Positions 8,757-16,759 of a stretch of 64,000 bases of DNA are shown in pieces. A program made the translations under genes and the position numbers. The notes under the pieces are model-generated. The model made no database searches, was not told the origin of the DNA, and was given only the letters and a program-made list of their open reading frames with translations. The DNA comes from Streptomyces seoulensis (GTDB lineage Bacteria > Actinomycetota > Actinomycetes > Streptomycetales > Streptomycetaceae). The stretch is taken from contig NZ_CP032229.1 of the NCBI RefSeq assembly GCF_004328625.1, positions 3,348,001 to 3,412,000 on the forward strand, given 5' to 3'. Each line of letters begins with the position of its first letter. The stretch's first letter is position 1.

Positions 8757-9182
8757 ATGACACTCAAGCCATGGGCGTGGGCGGGACTCGGGATCTGCGG
8801 TGCGGGTGTGGCCACGCTGGTCGGCTTCGCCTTCGTGGATCTGGGTACAGCGGATCAGGTCGCGAGTGTGGGCGGAGGGGCCGTCGGTCTCATCGGCTTC
8901 GCGCTCGCGGTGATCGCGCAGTTCGGTGGCACGTCCGCTTCCCCCTCCGCGCCCTCCGGCCCCTCGGCCTCAGCGCGTGATGTCCACGCCTCCGGCGAGA
9001 GGGCGATCGCAGCGGGGGGCAGCATCGGTGTCGCGTCCACGGGTGGTGCGGCGTCGCCGGGTTCCCCCCTGCCACCTCGCGCGCCCGCGTCCGGCGCACC
9101 GGGCCCCGGCAGCGTGACCGCCTCCGGGACGGGGTCCATCGCCGCGGGCGGTGACATCGGCTCGGCGTCGACAGGCAACTGA
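8757..9182 (+). CDS. Small two-TM protein with two C-terminal IAAGG motifs; candidate effector of the STAND NTPase
   Basis: 141 residues from the ATG at 8757 (an in-frame ATG at 8739 would add six residues). CACAAT ends exactly 6 nt before 8757, which suggests a leaderless mRNA and favours this start. Two hydrophobic helices (about residues 6-28 and 35-58) form a tight hairpin. The rest is a Ser/Ala/Pro/Gly-rich tail holding ASGERAIAAGGSIGVASTG (78-96) and ASGTGSIAAGGDIGSASTG (122-140), the second ending at the C-terminus. Both align without gaps with the N-terminal motif of the upstream NTPase. Known NLR-amyloid pairs have this layout, with the motif at the NLR N-terminus and the effector C-terminus. 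Inferred role: membrane-perturbing effector. Not recognised as any named family. Confidence 0.8.
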   Translation: MTLKPWAWAGLGICGAGVATLVGFAFVDLGTADQVASVGGGAVGLIGFALAVIAQFGGTSASPSAPSGPSASARDVHASGERAIAAGGSIGVASTGGAASPGSPLPPRAPASGAPGPGSVTASGTGSIAAGGDIGSASTGN

Positions 9183-9391
9183 CACGGTCGCAGCGGCTAC
9201 TCATCGCCGCAGTTCAGCCCGGGGCTTGAGCCTCGGGCTTCGAGCTTTTCCATGGGTTTCTGGGCTGGGTGAAAACCAACCCAACCAACCAATTTCCCAC
9301 GTGAGTTGAAGCCGCTTACCTCGAAAGTGTGACTTTCTGTGATCGGCTTGCGCTGGAGAGTAAAGCCGCCCTAGGTTCGCGGCAATAGATC

Positions 9392-9427
9392 GGCCCCGGT
9401 CGGTGCGCCAACACCGGCTCCGGGGCC
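9392..9427 (+). promoter_or_regulatory. Strong leader hairpin upstream of the winged-helix gene
   Basis: GGCCCCGG (9392-9399) pairs with CCGGGGCC (9420-9427), and inside it CGGTG (9401-9405) pairs with CACCG (9412-9416), leaving a 6-nt loop. The structure ends 30 nt before the GTG at 9458. It could act as an attenuator or a site for translational control. The rest of the 275-bp gap 9183-9457 holds an AT-richer stretch around 9275-9365 but no gene. Confidence 0.6.
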
Positions 9428-9457
9428 TAGCCCTACGGATCGAATCAGAGGTCGATC

Positions 9458-10477
9458 GTGGCTTCCGCCCACCCTAGCCCTGCCCTGCCGTCCCCGCAGC
9501 ACCCCATGGCCAAATCGGGCTATGGCAAGCGCTCTGCCGGTGACGAAAACCCGTACGGCGACCCGGACTTCGCACATCTGAGCCCTCGCGACCGCGAGAT
9601 CGCCGTCTTCGTCGACCACCTCGACGACGGTCACGCGATGGGCTACAAGGCGATCGCAGCCGTGCACCCCCGCTACGGCCAGCAGGCCGTGCGCACGTCG
9701 CTGAAGCGCGTCACCGCGGCCGGCCACCTGCGGCACATCCGGGAGCACCTCACCGTCGAGGACAACTCGATGCGCTGGGTCACGCGGACGTACTGGTCGC
9801 GTACGCCCAGGTCACCGGAGTGGTGGGCGGAGTTCGTACGCGAGCGCAAGGGCCTGGACGTCACCGACCAGTACGAGTCCGGGCTGGCGAGGGCCGCCGA
9901 AGCCGCCCCGGCCGCACTCGACGAGCAGCTCCCCGAGGAGCCCTCGGACGAGCCCGGCGCCGCCTACCGCACCCTCGCCGGCCTGCGCGACGCCGACCCG
10001 CGCATAGCGCTGTCCGCGTCGGACTGCCGTTCCCTCGAATCCCTCGCCGCGCGGTGGCTGGCCCTTGGCGCGACGCCGCAGGAGATCACCAAGGCCCTGA
10101 CCGACGGGCTCCCGCCCGCCGTCACCAACCCGGGCGGACTCGCCCGCAGACGACTGGAGGACAAGATGCCCCCGACGAAGGCGAAGATCCGGCAGAGGGG
10201 CGGCCGCCGCGCCCGCGTCAGCCGCGTGATCATGGCCTGCGCCACCTGTGACGCGGACGAGCGGACGACGGAGATCATCGACGGGATCTGCCGTGAGTGC
10301 CATGCCGAGATCGAGGCGGATGAGGCGGCCGAGATGGAAGGGCTGCCGGTCGGCTACGTCCCGGAGACATTCCTGCGTGACCCGGCCGACGACCCCGGAG
10401 TGGTCGACGTGACCCACTGGGCGGCCGAGCTGCGCAGGGCGGCCGGGCTGCGGCCCAGGGCGGGGAGGGACGTATGA
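9458..10477 (+). CDS. Winged-helix (MarR-like) DNA-binding protein
   Basis: 339 residues. Residues ~40-105 form a winged helix: LSPRDREIAVFVDHLDDGHA, MGYKAIAAVHPRYGQQAVRTSLKRVTAAGHLRHIREH, then the wing RWVTRTYWSR. Such proteins occur in many copies in Streptomyces genomes, often on integrative elements, and are annotated as MarR-like or helix-turn-helix regulators. The C-terminal third has a possible zinc-binding CATC...CREC (four cysteines) and an acidic tail. The GTG at 9458 follows a structured leader with AGAGGT upstream. The stop overlaps ATGA with a possible upstream start of the next gene. It may be a remnant of a lost integrative element; no integrase or att site was found nearby. 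Confidence 0.72.
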   Translation: MASAHPSPALPSPQHPMAKSGYGKRSAGDENPYGDPDFAHLSPRDREIAVFVDHLDDGHAMGYKAIAAVHPRYGQQAVRTSLKRVTAAGHLRHIREHLTVEDNSMRWVTRTYWSRTPRSPEWWAEFVRERKGLDVTDQYESGLARAAEAAPAALDEQLPEEPSDEPGAAYRTLAGLRDADPRIALSASDCRSLESLAARWLALGATPQEITKALTDGLPPAVTNPGGLARRRLEDKMPPTKAKIRQRGGRRARVSRVIMACATCDADERTTEIIDGICRECHAEIEADEAAEMEGLPVGYVPETFLRDPADDPGVVDVTHWAAELRRAAGLRPRAGRDV

Positions 10478-10527
10478 GCGTGCGGGAGGCACCGGCCGGG
10501 GCACCATGGAGTCGAGGAGGCGACGCC

Positions 10528-11106
10528 ATGACCCCCAGGACCGAAGACCGGCCGCAGATGTCCGTCGAGGAGTTCGAGGAGCTCGAACGCCATGCCCCGG
10601 AGACCGTGCGGCTGGAGTTCCTCAATGGGAAGGTCCAGGTCAAGCCGGTGACCGATGGCAACCACGACCACATCATCGCCTGGTTGCAGCGGCTGTGCAT
10701 GCAGCACCGACCCGAGCTCTGGTTGTACGGAGACCGAGGGATGAAGGTCGAGCGCTATCGGAAGGGGCGGGCACGTCCGGATGGCGTTCTCGCGCCGTTC
10801 GGATTCCCGGCGGGGCACGGAGACTGGTCGGACGCAGGGGGTGTCCTGATGGCCGTGGAGGTCACGTCGCACGACTCCGACACCAACCAGCGAGACCGAG
10901 TCGAGAAACCCGGCGGCTATGCCGCAGCAGGTATCCCCGTGTACCTGCTCATCGACCGGGACGACGGCTCGGTCGTGGTGTACAACCAGCCGGAGGACGG
11001 CCGCTACCTCCATGCCGAGAAGTCGCCCTTCGGCGCCTCCGTCGAGCTGCCCCACCCCGTCGACATCATCCTCGACACTGCCCCCCTCAAAGAGCTCGTC
11101 GACTGA
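10528..11106 (+). CDS. Uma2-family (PD-(D/E)XK-type) nuclease
   Basis: 192 residues from the ATG at 10528, which has GAGGAGG 7 nt upstream; an ATG at 10474 overlapping the previous stop is an alternative and would add 18 residues. Uma2 proteins are restriction-endonuclease-fold proteins very abundant in actinobacteria and cyanobacteria, with unknown biological targets. Visible family marks are RLEFLNGKVQVKP, the metal-site aspartate in RARPDGVLAP, the downstream MAVEVTSHDSD (the E-x-S/K region), and KPGGYAAAGIPVYLLIDRDD. The catalytic-like residues appear intact. Position between the accessory genes and aspartokinase suggests it belongs to the accessory island. Confidence 0.88.
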   Translation: MTPRTEDRPQMSVEEFEELERHAPETVRLEFLNGKVQVKPVTDGNHDHIIAWLQRLCMQHRPELWLYGDRGMKVERYRKGRARPDGVLAPFGFPAGHGDWSDAGGVLMAVEVTSHDSDTNQRDRVEKPGGYAAAGIPVYLLIDRDDGSVVVYNQPEDGRYLHAEKSPFGASVELPHPVDIILDTAPLKELVD

Positions 11107-11220
11107 CGCGCTGTGACGCGGGGCACTTTCCGCGTGGCCCGCGTGCCGCTGGGCAGGTTCGGGACCGGGCGGACGACGTCTCACCATGCGGGAGCGCGAT
11201 GGTGGATTTCGGACGCTCGA

Positions 11221-11226
11221 TAGACT
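11221..11226 (+). promoter_or_regulatory. Possible -10 box for ask-asd
   Basis: TAGACT lies 35 nt before the aspartokinase GTG, in the gap after the Uma2 gene. A clear -35 box was not recognised. No leader peptide or T-box was seen. Confidence 0.35.
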
Positions 11227-11260
11227 GAGCCGACACAAACGAACCGAGCGAGGAGCGCAC

Positions 11261-12538
11261 GTGGGCCTTGTCGTGCAGAAGTACGGAGGCTCCTCCGTAG
11301 CCGATGCCGAGGGCATCAAGCGCGTCGCCAAGCGGATCGTGGAAGCCAAGAAGAACGGCAACCAGGTGGTTGTCGTGGTCTCCGCGATGGGCGACACGAC
11401 GGACGAGCTGATCGATCTCGCCGAGCAGGTGTCTCCGATGCCTGCCGGACGTGAATTCGACATGCTGCTGACCGCCGGAGAGCGTATCTCCATGGCCCTG
11501 CTGGCGATGGCGATCAAAAAGCTGGGCCACGAGGCCCAGTCGTTCACGGGCAGCCAGGCAGGTGTCATCACCGACTCGGTCCACAACAAAGCCCGCATCA
11601 TCGACGTCACGCCGGGCCGCATCCGCACCGCGCTGGACGAGGGCAACATCGCCATCGTCGCCGGTTTCCAGGGTGTGAGCCAGGACAAGAAGGACATCAC
11701 CACGCTGGGCCGCGGTGGCTCCGACACCACCGCCGTCGCGCTGGCCGCCGCGCTCGACGCCGAGGTCTGCGAGATCTACACCGACGTGGACGGCGTGTTC
11801 ACCGCCGACCCGCGCGTGGTGAAGAAGGCCCGGAAGATCGACTGGATCTCCTTCGAGGACATGCTGGAGCTGGCCGCGTCCGGCTCCAAGGTGCTGCTCC
11901 ACCGCTGCGTGGAGTACGCCCGCCGGTACAACATCCCGATCCACGTGCGCTCCTCCTTCAGCGGGCTGCGCGGTACGTGGGTCAGCAGCGAGCCGATCGA
12001 GCAAGGGGAACAGCAGGTGGAGCAGGCCATCATCTCCGGTGTCGCGCACGACACCTCCGAGGCCAAGATCACCGTCGTCGGCGTGCCGGACAAGCCGGGC
12101 GAGGCCGCGGCCATCTTCCGCACCATCGCGGACGCCGAGATCAACATCGACATGGTCGTGCAGAACGTGTCGGCCGCCTCCACGGGCCTGACCGACATCT
12201 CCTTCACCCTGCCGAAGACCGAGGGCCGCAAGGCCATCGACGCCCTGGAGCGCAACCGCCCCGGCATCGGCTTCGAGTCCCTGCGCTACGACGACCAGAT
12301 CGGCAAGATCTCCCTGGTCGGCGCCGGGATGAAGACCAACCCGGGCGTCACCGCCTCCTTCTTCGAGGCGCTCAGCGACGCGGGCGTGAACATCGAGCTG
12401 ATCTCGACCTCCGAGATCCGTATCTCGGTCGTCACCCGCGCCGACGAGGTCCCCGAGGCCGTCCGCGCCGTGCACACCGCCTTCGGGCTCGACTCCGACA
12501 CCGACGAGGCCGTCGTCTACGGGGGCACGGGCCGCTGA
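11261..12538 (+). CDS. ask: Aspartate kinase (alpha subunit, with nested beta start)
   Basis: 425 residues. Phosphorylates aspartate, the first step to lysine, methionine, threonine and diaminopimelate. The N-terminal kinase domain starts [17 protein letters not shown] and holds [11 protein letters not shown] and [17 protein letters not shown]. Two C-terminal ACT domains (from about residue 265) carry feedback control, with the lysine/threonine-site segments [14 protein letters not shown] and [14 protein letters not shown]. The GTG at 11261 has GAGGAG upstream and gives the conserved start. Overlaps asd by one base (TGATG). An in-frame GTG at 12017 with its own ribosome-binding site would make a separate beta subunit, as in Corynebacterium. 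Confidence 0.96.
   Translation: MGLVVQKYGGSSVADAEGIKRVAKRIVEAKKNGNQVVVVVSAMGDTTDELIDLAEQVSPMPAGREFDMLLTAGERISMALLAMAIKKLGHEAQSFTGSQAGVITDSVHNKARIIDVTPGRIRTALDEGNIAIVAGFQGVSQDKKDITTLGRGGSDTTAVALAAALDAEVCEIYTDVDGVFTADPRVVKKARKIDWISFEDMLELAASGSKVLLHRCVEYARRYNIPIHVRSSFSGLRGTWVSSEPIEQGEQQVEQAIISGVAHDTSEAKITVVGVPDKPGEAAAIFRTIADAEINIDMVVQNVSAASTGLTDISFTLPKTEGRKAIDALERNRPGIGFESLRYDDQIGKISLVGAGMKTNPGVTASFFEALSDAGVNIELISTSEIRISVVTRADEVPEAVRAVHTAFGLDSDTDEAVVYGGTGR
12017..12538 (+). CDS. Predicted in-frame beta subunit of aspartate kinase
   Basis: A GTG at 12017 in the ask frame is preceded by AAGGGGAA about 7 nt upstream. It would give a 173-residue protein ([20 protein letters not shown]...) made of the two ACT domains only. 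In Corynebacterium glutamicum the regulatory beta subunit begins at the matching point of LysC and assembles as alpha2beta2. The site here is seen in sequence; the product is inferred from that family. Confidence 0.65.
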   Translation: MEQAIISGVAHDTSEAKITVVGVPDKPGEAAAIFRTIADAEINIDMVVQNVSAASTGLTDISFTLPKTEGRKAIDALERNRPGIGFESLRYDDQIGKISLVGAGMKTNPGVTASFFEALSDAGVNIELISTSEIRISVVTRADEVPEAVRAVHTAFGLDSDTDEAVVYGGTGR

Positions 12539-13596
12539 TGGCACGTACCGGTCGCCCGACACTGGCGGTCGTGGGGGCGACCGGAGCCGTAGGAGCGGTG
12601 ATGCTCCAGATCCTGTCCCAACGGGCGGACATCTGGGGCGAGATCAGGCTGCTCGCCTCCCCGCGCTCGGCCGGCCGCAAGCTGGCCGTGCGCGGGGAGG
12701 AGGTCGAGGTCGCCGCCCTCACCGAGGACGCCTTCGACGGCGTAGACGTCGCGATGTTCGACGTGCCCGACGAGGTGGCCGCCCGGTGGGCTCCCGTCGC
12801 CGTCGCGCGCGGCGCGGTCGTGGTCGACAACTCCGGCGCCTTCCGGATGGACCCCGAGGTGCCGCTGGTGGTCCCGGAGGTCAACCCGCACACGGCCAGG
12901 ATGCGGCCGCGCGGGATCGTCGCCAACCCCAACTGCACGACCCTGTCGATGATCGTCGCCCTCGGCGCGCTGCACGCCGAGTACGGGCTGCGCGAGCTGG
13001 TGGTCTCCTCGTACCAGGCGGTCAGCGGGGCCGGGCGGGCCGGGATCGAGACGCTGCGCGCCCAGCTTTCCCTGGTCGCGGGCACCGACCTGGGCACCGC
13101 GCCCGGTGACGTACGGCGTGCGGTGGGCGAGCTGACCGGGCCGTTCCCGGAGCCCGTCGCGCTCAACGTGGTGCCCTGGGCCGGGTCGCTGCGCGAGGAC
13201 GGCTGGTCCTCGGAGGAGATGAAGGTCCGCGACGAGACCCGCAAGATCCTCGGCCTGGCCGCCCTGCCGGTCGCCGTCACCTGCGTACGGGTCCCGGTCC
13301 TCACCACCCACTCCCTCACCGTCCACGCCCGCTTCCAGGACGAGGTCACCGTGGACGGCGCCCGCGAGATCCTCGCCACCGCCCCCGGCGTGGTCCTGTG
13401 CGACGACCCGGCCGCCGGGGAGTACCCGACGCCGGCCGATGTAGTGGGCACCGATCCCACCTGGGTGGGCCGGGTACGCCGGGCGCTGGACGACCCGACC
13501 GCGCTCGAACTCTTCGTCTGCGGCGACAACCTGCGCAAGGGCGCCGCCCTCAACACCGCCCAGATCGCCGAGCTGGTGGCCGCTGAAATGATGTGA
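12538..13596 (+). CDS. asd: Aspartate-semialdehyde dehydrogenase
   Basis: 352 residues. Reduces aspartyl phosphate to aspartate semialdehyde with NADPH, the step after aspartokinase. N-terminal dinucleotide fold [16 protein letters not shown], catalytic cysteine in [13 protein letters not shown], the substrate loop [15 protein letters not shown], and a C-terminal histidine in [16 protein letters not shown]. The ATG at 12538 overlaps the ask stop as TGATG, so translation is coupled. Length is typical. A hairpin follows the stop codon. Confidence 0.96.
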   Translation: MARTGRPTLAVVGATGAVGAVMLQILSQRADIWGEIRLLASPRSAGRKLAVRGEEVEVAALTEDAFDGVDVAMFDVPDEVAARWAPVAVARGAVVVDNSGAFRMDPEVPLVVPEVNPHTARMRPRGIVANPNCTTLSMIVALGALHAEYGLRELVVSSYQAVSGAGRAGIETLRAQLSLVAGTDLGTAPGDVRRAVGELTGPFPEPVALNVVPWAGSLREDGWSSEEMKVRDETRKILGLAALPVAVTCVRVPVLTTHSLTVHARFQDEVTVDGAREILATAPGVVLCDDPAAGEYPTPADVVGTDPTWVGRVRRALDDPTALELFVCGDNLRKGAALNTAQIAELVAAEMM

Positions 13597-13623
13597 GAAT
13601 CCTGTGATGTTCGTGGGATTCTC
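13595..13623 (+). terminator. Hairpin after asd
   Basis: GAGAATCC (13595-13602) pairs with GGATTCTC (13616-13623) around a 13-nt loop, starting inside the asd stop codon. It plausibly ends the ask-asd transcript. The following DNA, 13624-13921, has no convincing gene; it probably carries the promoter and leader of the sigma factor gene. Confidence 0.5.
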
Positions 13624-13921
13624 CTGGGGAATGTGGCCGGAACCATGGTCCAAACCACTTGTCCCCGGCCTTCGTCACGACAGAGGATTTCCCTCCCAGT
13701 TCTCCGCAACCGCGCGAGCACCGGGAGCGTCTTTGCCCTCACCCTGGTGCGGCGGGACGTGGATTCCGGGCGCGGGGCGTCGCGGTGGGGCGTGGTGACG
13801 CCCTTTCAACTAGGCGTAGGGGAAGAGCGGGGCGCATGGCGGCACTTGAGGAACTGTCGGTCGTCGTGAATGTGACGCCCGGCACGTACAACCCTGCCGG
13901 GGGTACGCGTGTCCAACTGGC

Positions 13922-14626
13922 GTGGCAGAGGTACTCGAACTCGCACCGGCTCTCTTCGAGCCGGGCGTATCCCCAGCAGCCCGTGGCGCGGCGGCGCTCC
14001 GGCCGCCCCGTGCGGCACTTCGTCCGCGTGTGCCCGGCGGCATGCCGGTGATCGCGCCGATGCCCGCAGCGCGCCCCGCCCGCATACCCGGCCAGCGCGA
14101 CGGCGCCGACGACACCGCGGGTGACGCGGCCGCCGGCACCACCGTCGACCATCTCACCGAGACCTACCGGGCGCACTACCGCTCCCTGCTCGGTCTCGCG
14201 GCCCTGCTCCTGGACGACACCGCCTCTTGCGAGGATGTCGTACAGGAGGCGTTCATCCGCGTTCACTCGGCGCGCAAACGCGTCCGGGACAAGGAGAAGA
14301 CCCTGGCGTACCTGCGCCAGACGGTCGTCAACCTCTCCCGGTCCGCGCTGCGCCGCCGCATCCTCGGCCTGAAGCTGCTCTCCAAGCCGATGCCGGACAT
14401 GGCGAGCGCGGAGGAGGGGGCGTACGACCAGCTCGAACGGGACTCGCTCATCAAGGCCATGAAGGGTCTTCAGCGCCGCCAGCGCGAGGTGCTGGTGCTG
14501 CGTTACTTCGCGGACATGACGGAGGCCCAGGTCGCCGAGACGCTCGGCATCTCGCTGGGATCGGTGAAGGCGTACGGCTCACGGGGCATCGCCGCGCTGC
14601 GGGTGTCCATGGGGGCCAAGACATGA
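13922..14626 (+). CDS. RNA polymerase sigma-70 family (ECF / SigE-like) factor
   Basis: 234 residues. Region 2 is LTETYRAHYRSLLGLAALLLDDTASCEDVVQEAFIRVHSARKRVRDKEKTLAYLRQTVVNLSR, with the usual DVVQEAF core. Region 4 is KGLQRRQREVLVLRYFADMTEAQVAETLGISLGSVKAYGSRGI, a clear helix-turn-helix. The first ~75 residues are an Ala/Pro-rich extension unusual for ECF factors. No ribosome-binding site is seen at the GTG at 13922, so an ATG at 14041 or an upstream frame choice is possible. The stop overlaps (ATGA) the next gene, a single-TM protein that is a candidate anti-sigma partner. Confidence 0.88.
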   Translation: MAEVLELAPALFEPGVSPAARGAAALRPPRAALRPRVPGGMPVIAPMPAARPARIPGQRDGADDTAGDAAAGTTVDHLTETYRAHYRSLLGLAALLLDDTASCEDVVQEAFIRVHSARKRVRDKEKTLAYLRQTVVNLSRSALRRRILGLKLLSKPMPDMASAEEGAYDQLERDSLIKAMKGLQRRQREVLVLRYFADMTEAQVAETLGISLGSVKAYGSRGIAALRVSMGAKT

Positions 14627-15837
14627 GCGAGCGGGACGAGCCGGCCGACGAGTCAGCCACGGGGGCCGACCCACACGACAAGCCGACGCACGCTGGGAAC
14701 GAAACTGTGAACGACGGCAGCCGCCGGGAGGGGTCCGCCCGTCCGGAAACCTCCGCCGACGCGGAGACACGGAAGCTCGACGGGCTCGACGGTCCGCACG
14801 ACGACCTGTACGACGGGCTCGGGGCGGACGAGCAGGCGCTGCGGCGGCTGCTGCACTCCGCCGTGGACGACGTGGAGCCCCGTACCGGCTCGCTGGAGCA
14901 TCTGCGGCGGGCCGTTCCCGCGCGGCGGGCCCGCAAGCGGCACGCGGCGGTCGGCATGGCGGCGGCCGCGCTGCTGCTCGGCACCGCGATCCCGGCCCTG
15001 GTGCACGTCTCCAACACCGGCGACGCCGACCCCAACACCGCGATGGCCGGCCAGTCCGAGGCGACGCGGGGCACCGAGGGCGGCGGCCACGCCTCCGACG
15101 GCGCCACCGGCGACACCCGGGGCGGTACGGGCGAGGCGCCCGGCACCGGCAGGGACGGCGGGAAGAAGGACGAGCCCGGCAAGAAGGGCGGCGGCGAGTC
15201 CGGCGCCCCCGACGCCGCGAACCCCTCGGCGAGCCTCGCCTCCGGCACCGCGACCTGCACCCCGGCCCAGCTGGGCGTCACGGGCAGCGCGAGCGGGCCC
15301 GACTCGGCGGGCGTGGTCTACGGCACCTTCCGCGTCGCCAACGTCTCCGGCTCCGCCTGCGCCGTCACCGGCGCGGGCCAGGTCGGCGCGGTCGCGGTGG
15401 GCGCGGCCTCCCAGGCCAAGCTGAGCGTGGCCGCGCATGTGTCCGGCGACGCGGCGAGCGGGCTGCCCGACCCGTCGCTCTCGGTGTCCTCGCTGGTGCT
15501 GCGGCCGGGCGGGGCGTACGCGGAGAAGTTCGCGTTCGTGCCCTCCGAGACCTGCCCGGTGCCGGGCGGCGGGACCTCCACCACCGGCGGCGGCTCGGCC
15601 ACCGGCGGACCCTCGCCCGACCCGACGCCCAGCGGTGACCCGGGCGCGACCGGCAGCGCGGACAGCGGCGGCGGCACGGCCGGCGCGGCGGCCCCGCAGC
15701 TCCTCACCGTCGACGGCCCGGCCGACGGCAGCGTGCAGGTCACGTACAGCGCGGAGTCCGGCGCGGCGGCGACGGCGGCGGTGCCGAACGCATGCGCGGG
15801 GACGGTGTACTACACCGGGATGCAGTCGGAGAGCTAG
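14623..15837 (+). CDS. Single-TM protein with DUF4232-like extracellular domain; possible partner of the sigma factor
   Basis: 404 residues, ATG at 14623 overlapping the sigma stop. The cytoplasmic part (~1-105) is acidic and includes LRRLLHSAVDDVEPRTGSLEHLRRAVPARRARKRH, reminiscent of short regulatory cytoplasmic segments next to ECF factors. One TM helix follows (AAVGMAAAALLLGTAIPALV). The outside begins with a long Gly/Asp/Ser/Thr linker, then a cysteine-containing domain (CTPAQLGVTGSAS...GTFRVANVSGSACAVTG) resembling DUF4232. The coupling to the sigma gene suggests an anti-sigma or sensor role, but no zinc-binding HxxxCxxC anti-sigma motif is visible, so this is inference. Its stop overlaps the end of the convergent SURF1 gene. 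Confidence 0.75.
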   Translation: MSERDEPADESATGADPHDKPTHAGNETVNDGSRREGSARPETSADAETRKLDGLDGPHDDLYDGLGADEQALRRLLHSAVDDVEPRTGSLEHLRRAVPARRARKRHAAVGMAAAALLLGTAIPALVHVSNTGDADPNTAMAGQSEATRGTEGGGHASDGATGDTRGGTGEAPGTGRDGGKKDEPGKKGGGESGAPDAANPSASLASGTATCTPAQLGVTGSASGPDSAGVVYGTFRVANVSGSACAVTGAGQVGAVAVGAASQAKLSVAAHVSGDAASGLPDPSLSVSSLVLRPGGAYAEKFAFVPSETCPVPGGGTSTTGGGSATGGPSPDPTPSGDPGATGSADSGGGTAGAAAPQLLTVDGPADGSVQVTYSAESGAAATAAVPNACAGTVYYTGMQSES

Positions 15838-16637
15838 ACGGCGGTCGGTGTGCCGGCACCCTCGGGGGTGTCGGCACCGTCCGTCACCAGGCCCAGCTCG
15901 GCGTCGCGGGCGGCCTCGGCCTCGCGGCGCAGCAGGCGGAACCACATGAAGACCACGAACCCGGCGAAGACGAACCACTCACCGGTGTAGCCGAGGTTCT
16001 GGAACGCCTTCAGGTCGAGCCCGGTCCCGACGGGCGCGATGGCGGGTACGGCCTTCATCCCGGCGTCGCCCCGGTCCAGCGTTACCCAGGCCGCGTACAG
16101 CTTGTCCGGCACCAGGTTGACCAGGGAGGCCGGGGTGATGGCGTTGGTCTGCCCGCTGGGCAGTCCGCCGGTCGCGGGGACGCCGTTGCTGCCGGGAGAC
16201 TCGGGGGCCTGCAGCGCGCCGGTGACGGTGACCTTCCCGGCCGGGGGCGCGGGCGCCTTCGCGGGGTCGGCCGTACCGGGCAGCCAGCCCCGCACCACGG
16301 GCAGCGACTCGCCGTTCGGGGTGCGCAGCAGGGTCACGACGTAGAAGCCGGTCTTCCCGTCCAGCTCCCGGCCGGGCGAGAGCAGCTGCCTGCCGTACTC
16401 GCCGCTGACCTCGACCCGCCGTCCCGACGTCGCCTTGTCCACGGGCAGCATCCGCGCGAGCGGCACCGCCTTCTCGTGGCGCGAGTCCGCCGCCTGTTCG
16501 GTGGCGGTCCGGTGGTCCTGCACCCGCCCCTCGAACCGGCTGAGCTGCCACGACCCCATGAACACACAGAACGGGATGGCGAGCAGCACGAAGACGTTGA
16601 TGCCCCACCAGCGGGGAGTCAGCAGAAACCGGTACAC
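15834..16637 (-). CDS. SURF1-family cytochrome oxidase biogenesis protein
   Basis: About 267 residues from the GTG at 16637, which gives the conserved start YRFLLTPRWWG; the open frame continues to 16673. SURF1 proteins help assemble the cytochrome aa3 oxidase, probably in heme a insertion. Visible are TM1 (WWGINVFVLLAIPFCVFMGSWQLSR), the extracytoplasmic beta domain with VSGEYGRQLLSPGRELDGK and SLPVVRGWLPG, the late motif LKAFQNLGYTGEWFVF, and TM2 (EWFVFAGFVVFMWFRLLRRE). Ends 4 bp inside the convergent DUF4232 gene. Confidence 0.9.
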   Translation of the reverse strand: MYRFLLTPRWWGINVFVLLAIPFCVFMGSWQLSRFEGRVQDHRTATEQAADSRHEKAVPLARMLPVDKATSGRRVEVSGEYGRQLLSPGRELDGKTGFYVVTLLRTPNGESLPVVRGWLPGTADPAKAPAPPAGKVTVTGALQAPESPGSNGVPATGGLPSGQTNAITPASLVNLVPDKLYAAWVTLDRGDAGMKAVPAIAPVGTGLDLKAFQNLGYTGEWFVFAGFVVFMWFRLLRREAEAARDAELGLVTDGADTPEGAGTPTAV

Positions 16638-16759
16638 CCCCCAAAGGTACGGCGCCCCCTTTGTCACCTTCACCCCGGGCCCGTGCCCCGGCGGCCCCGA
16701 ACGTCATCGCCCAGCTCAGGGGTGTCCCGTAAGGCGTCGGGCGGGTGATCCTAGGGGGC

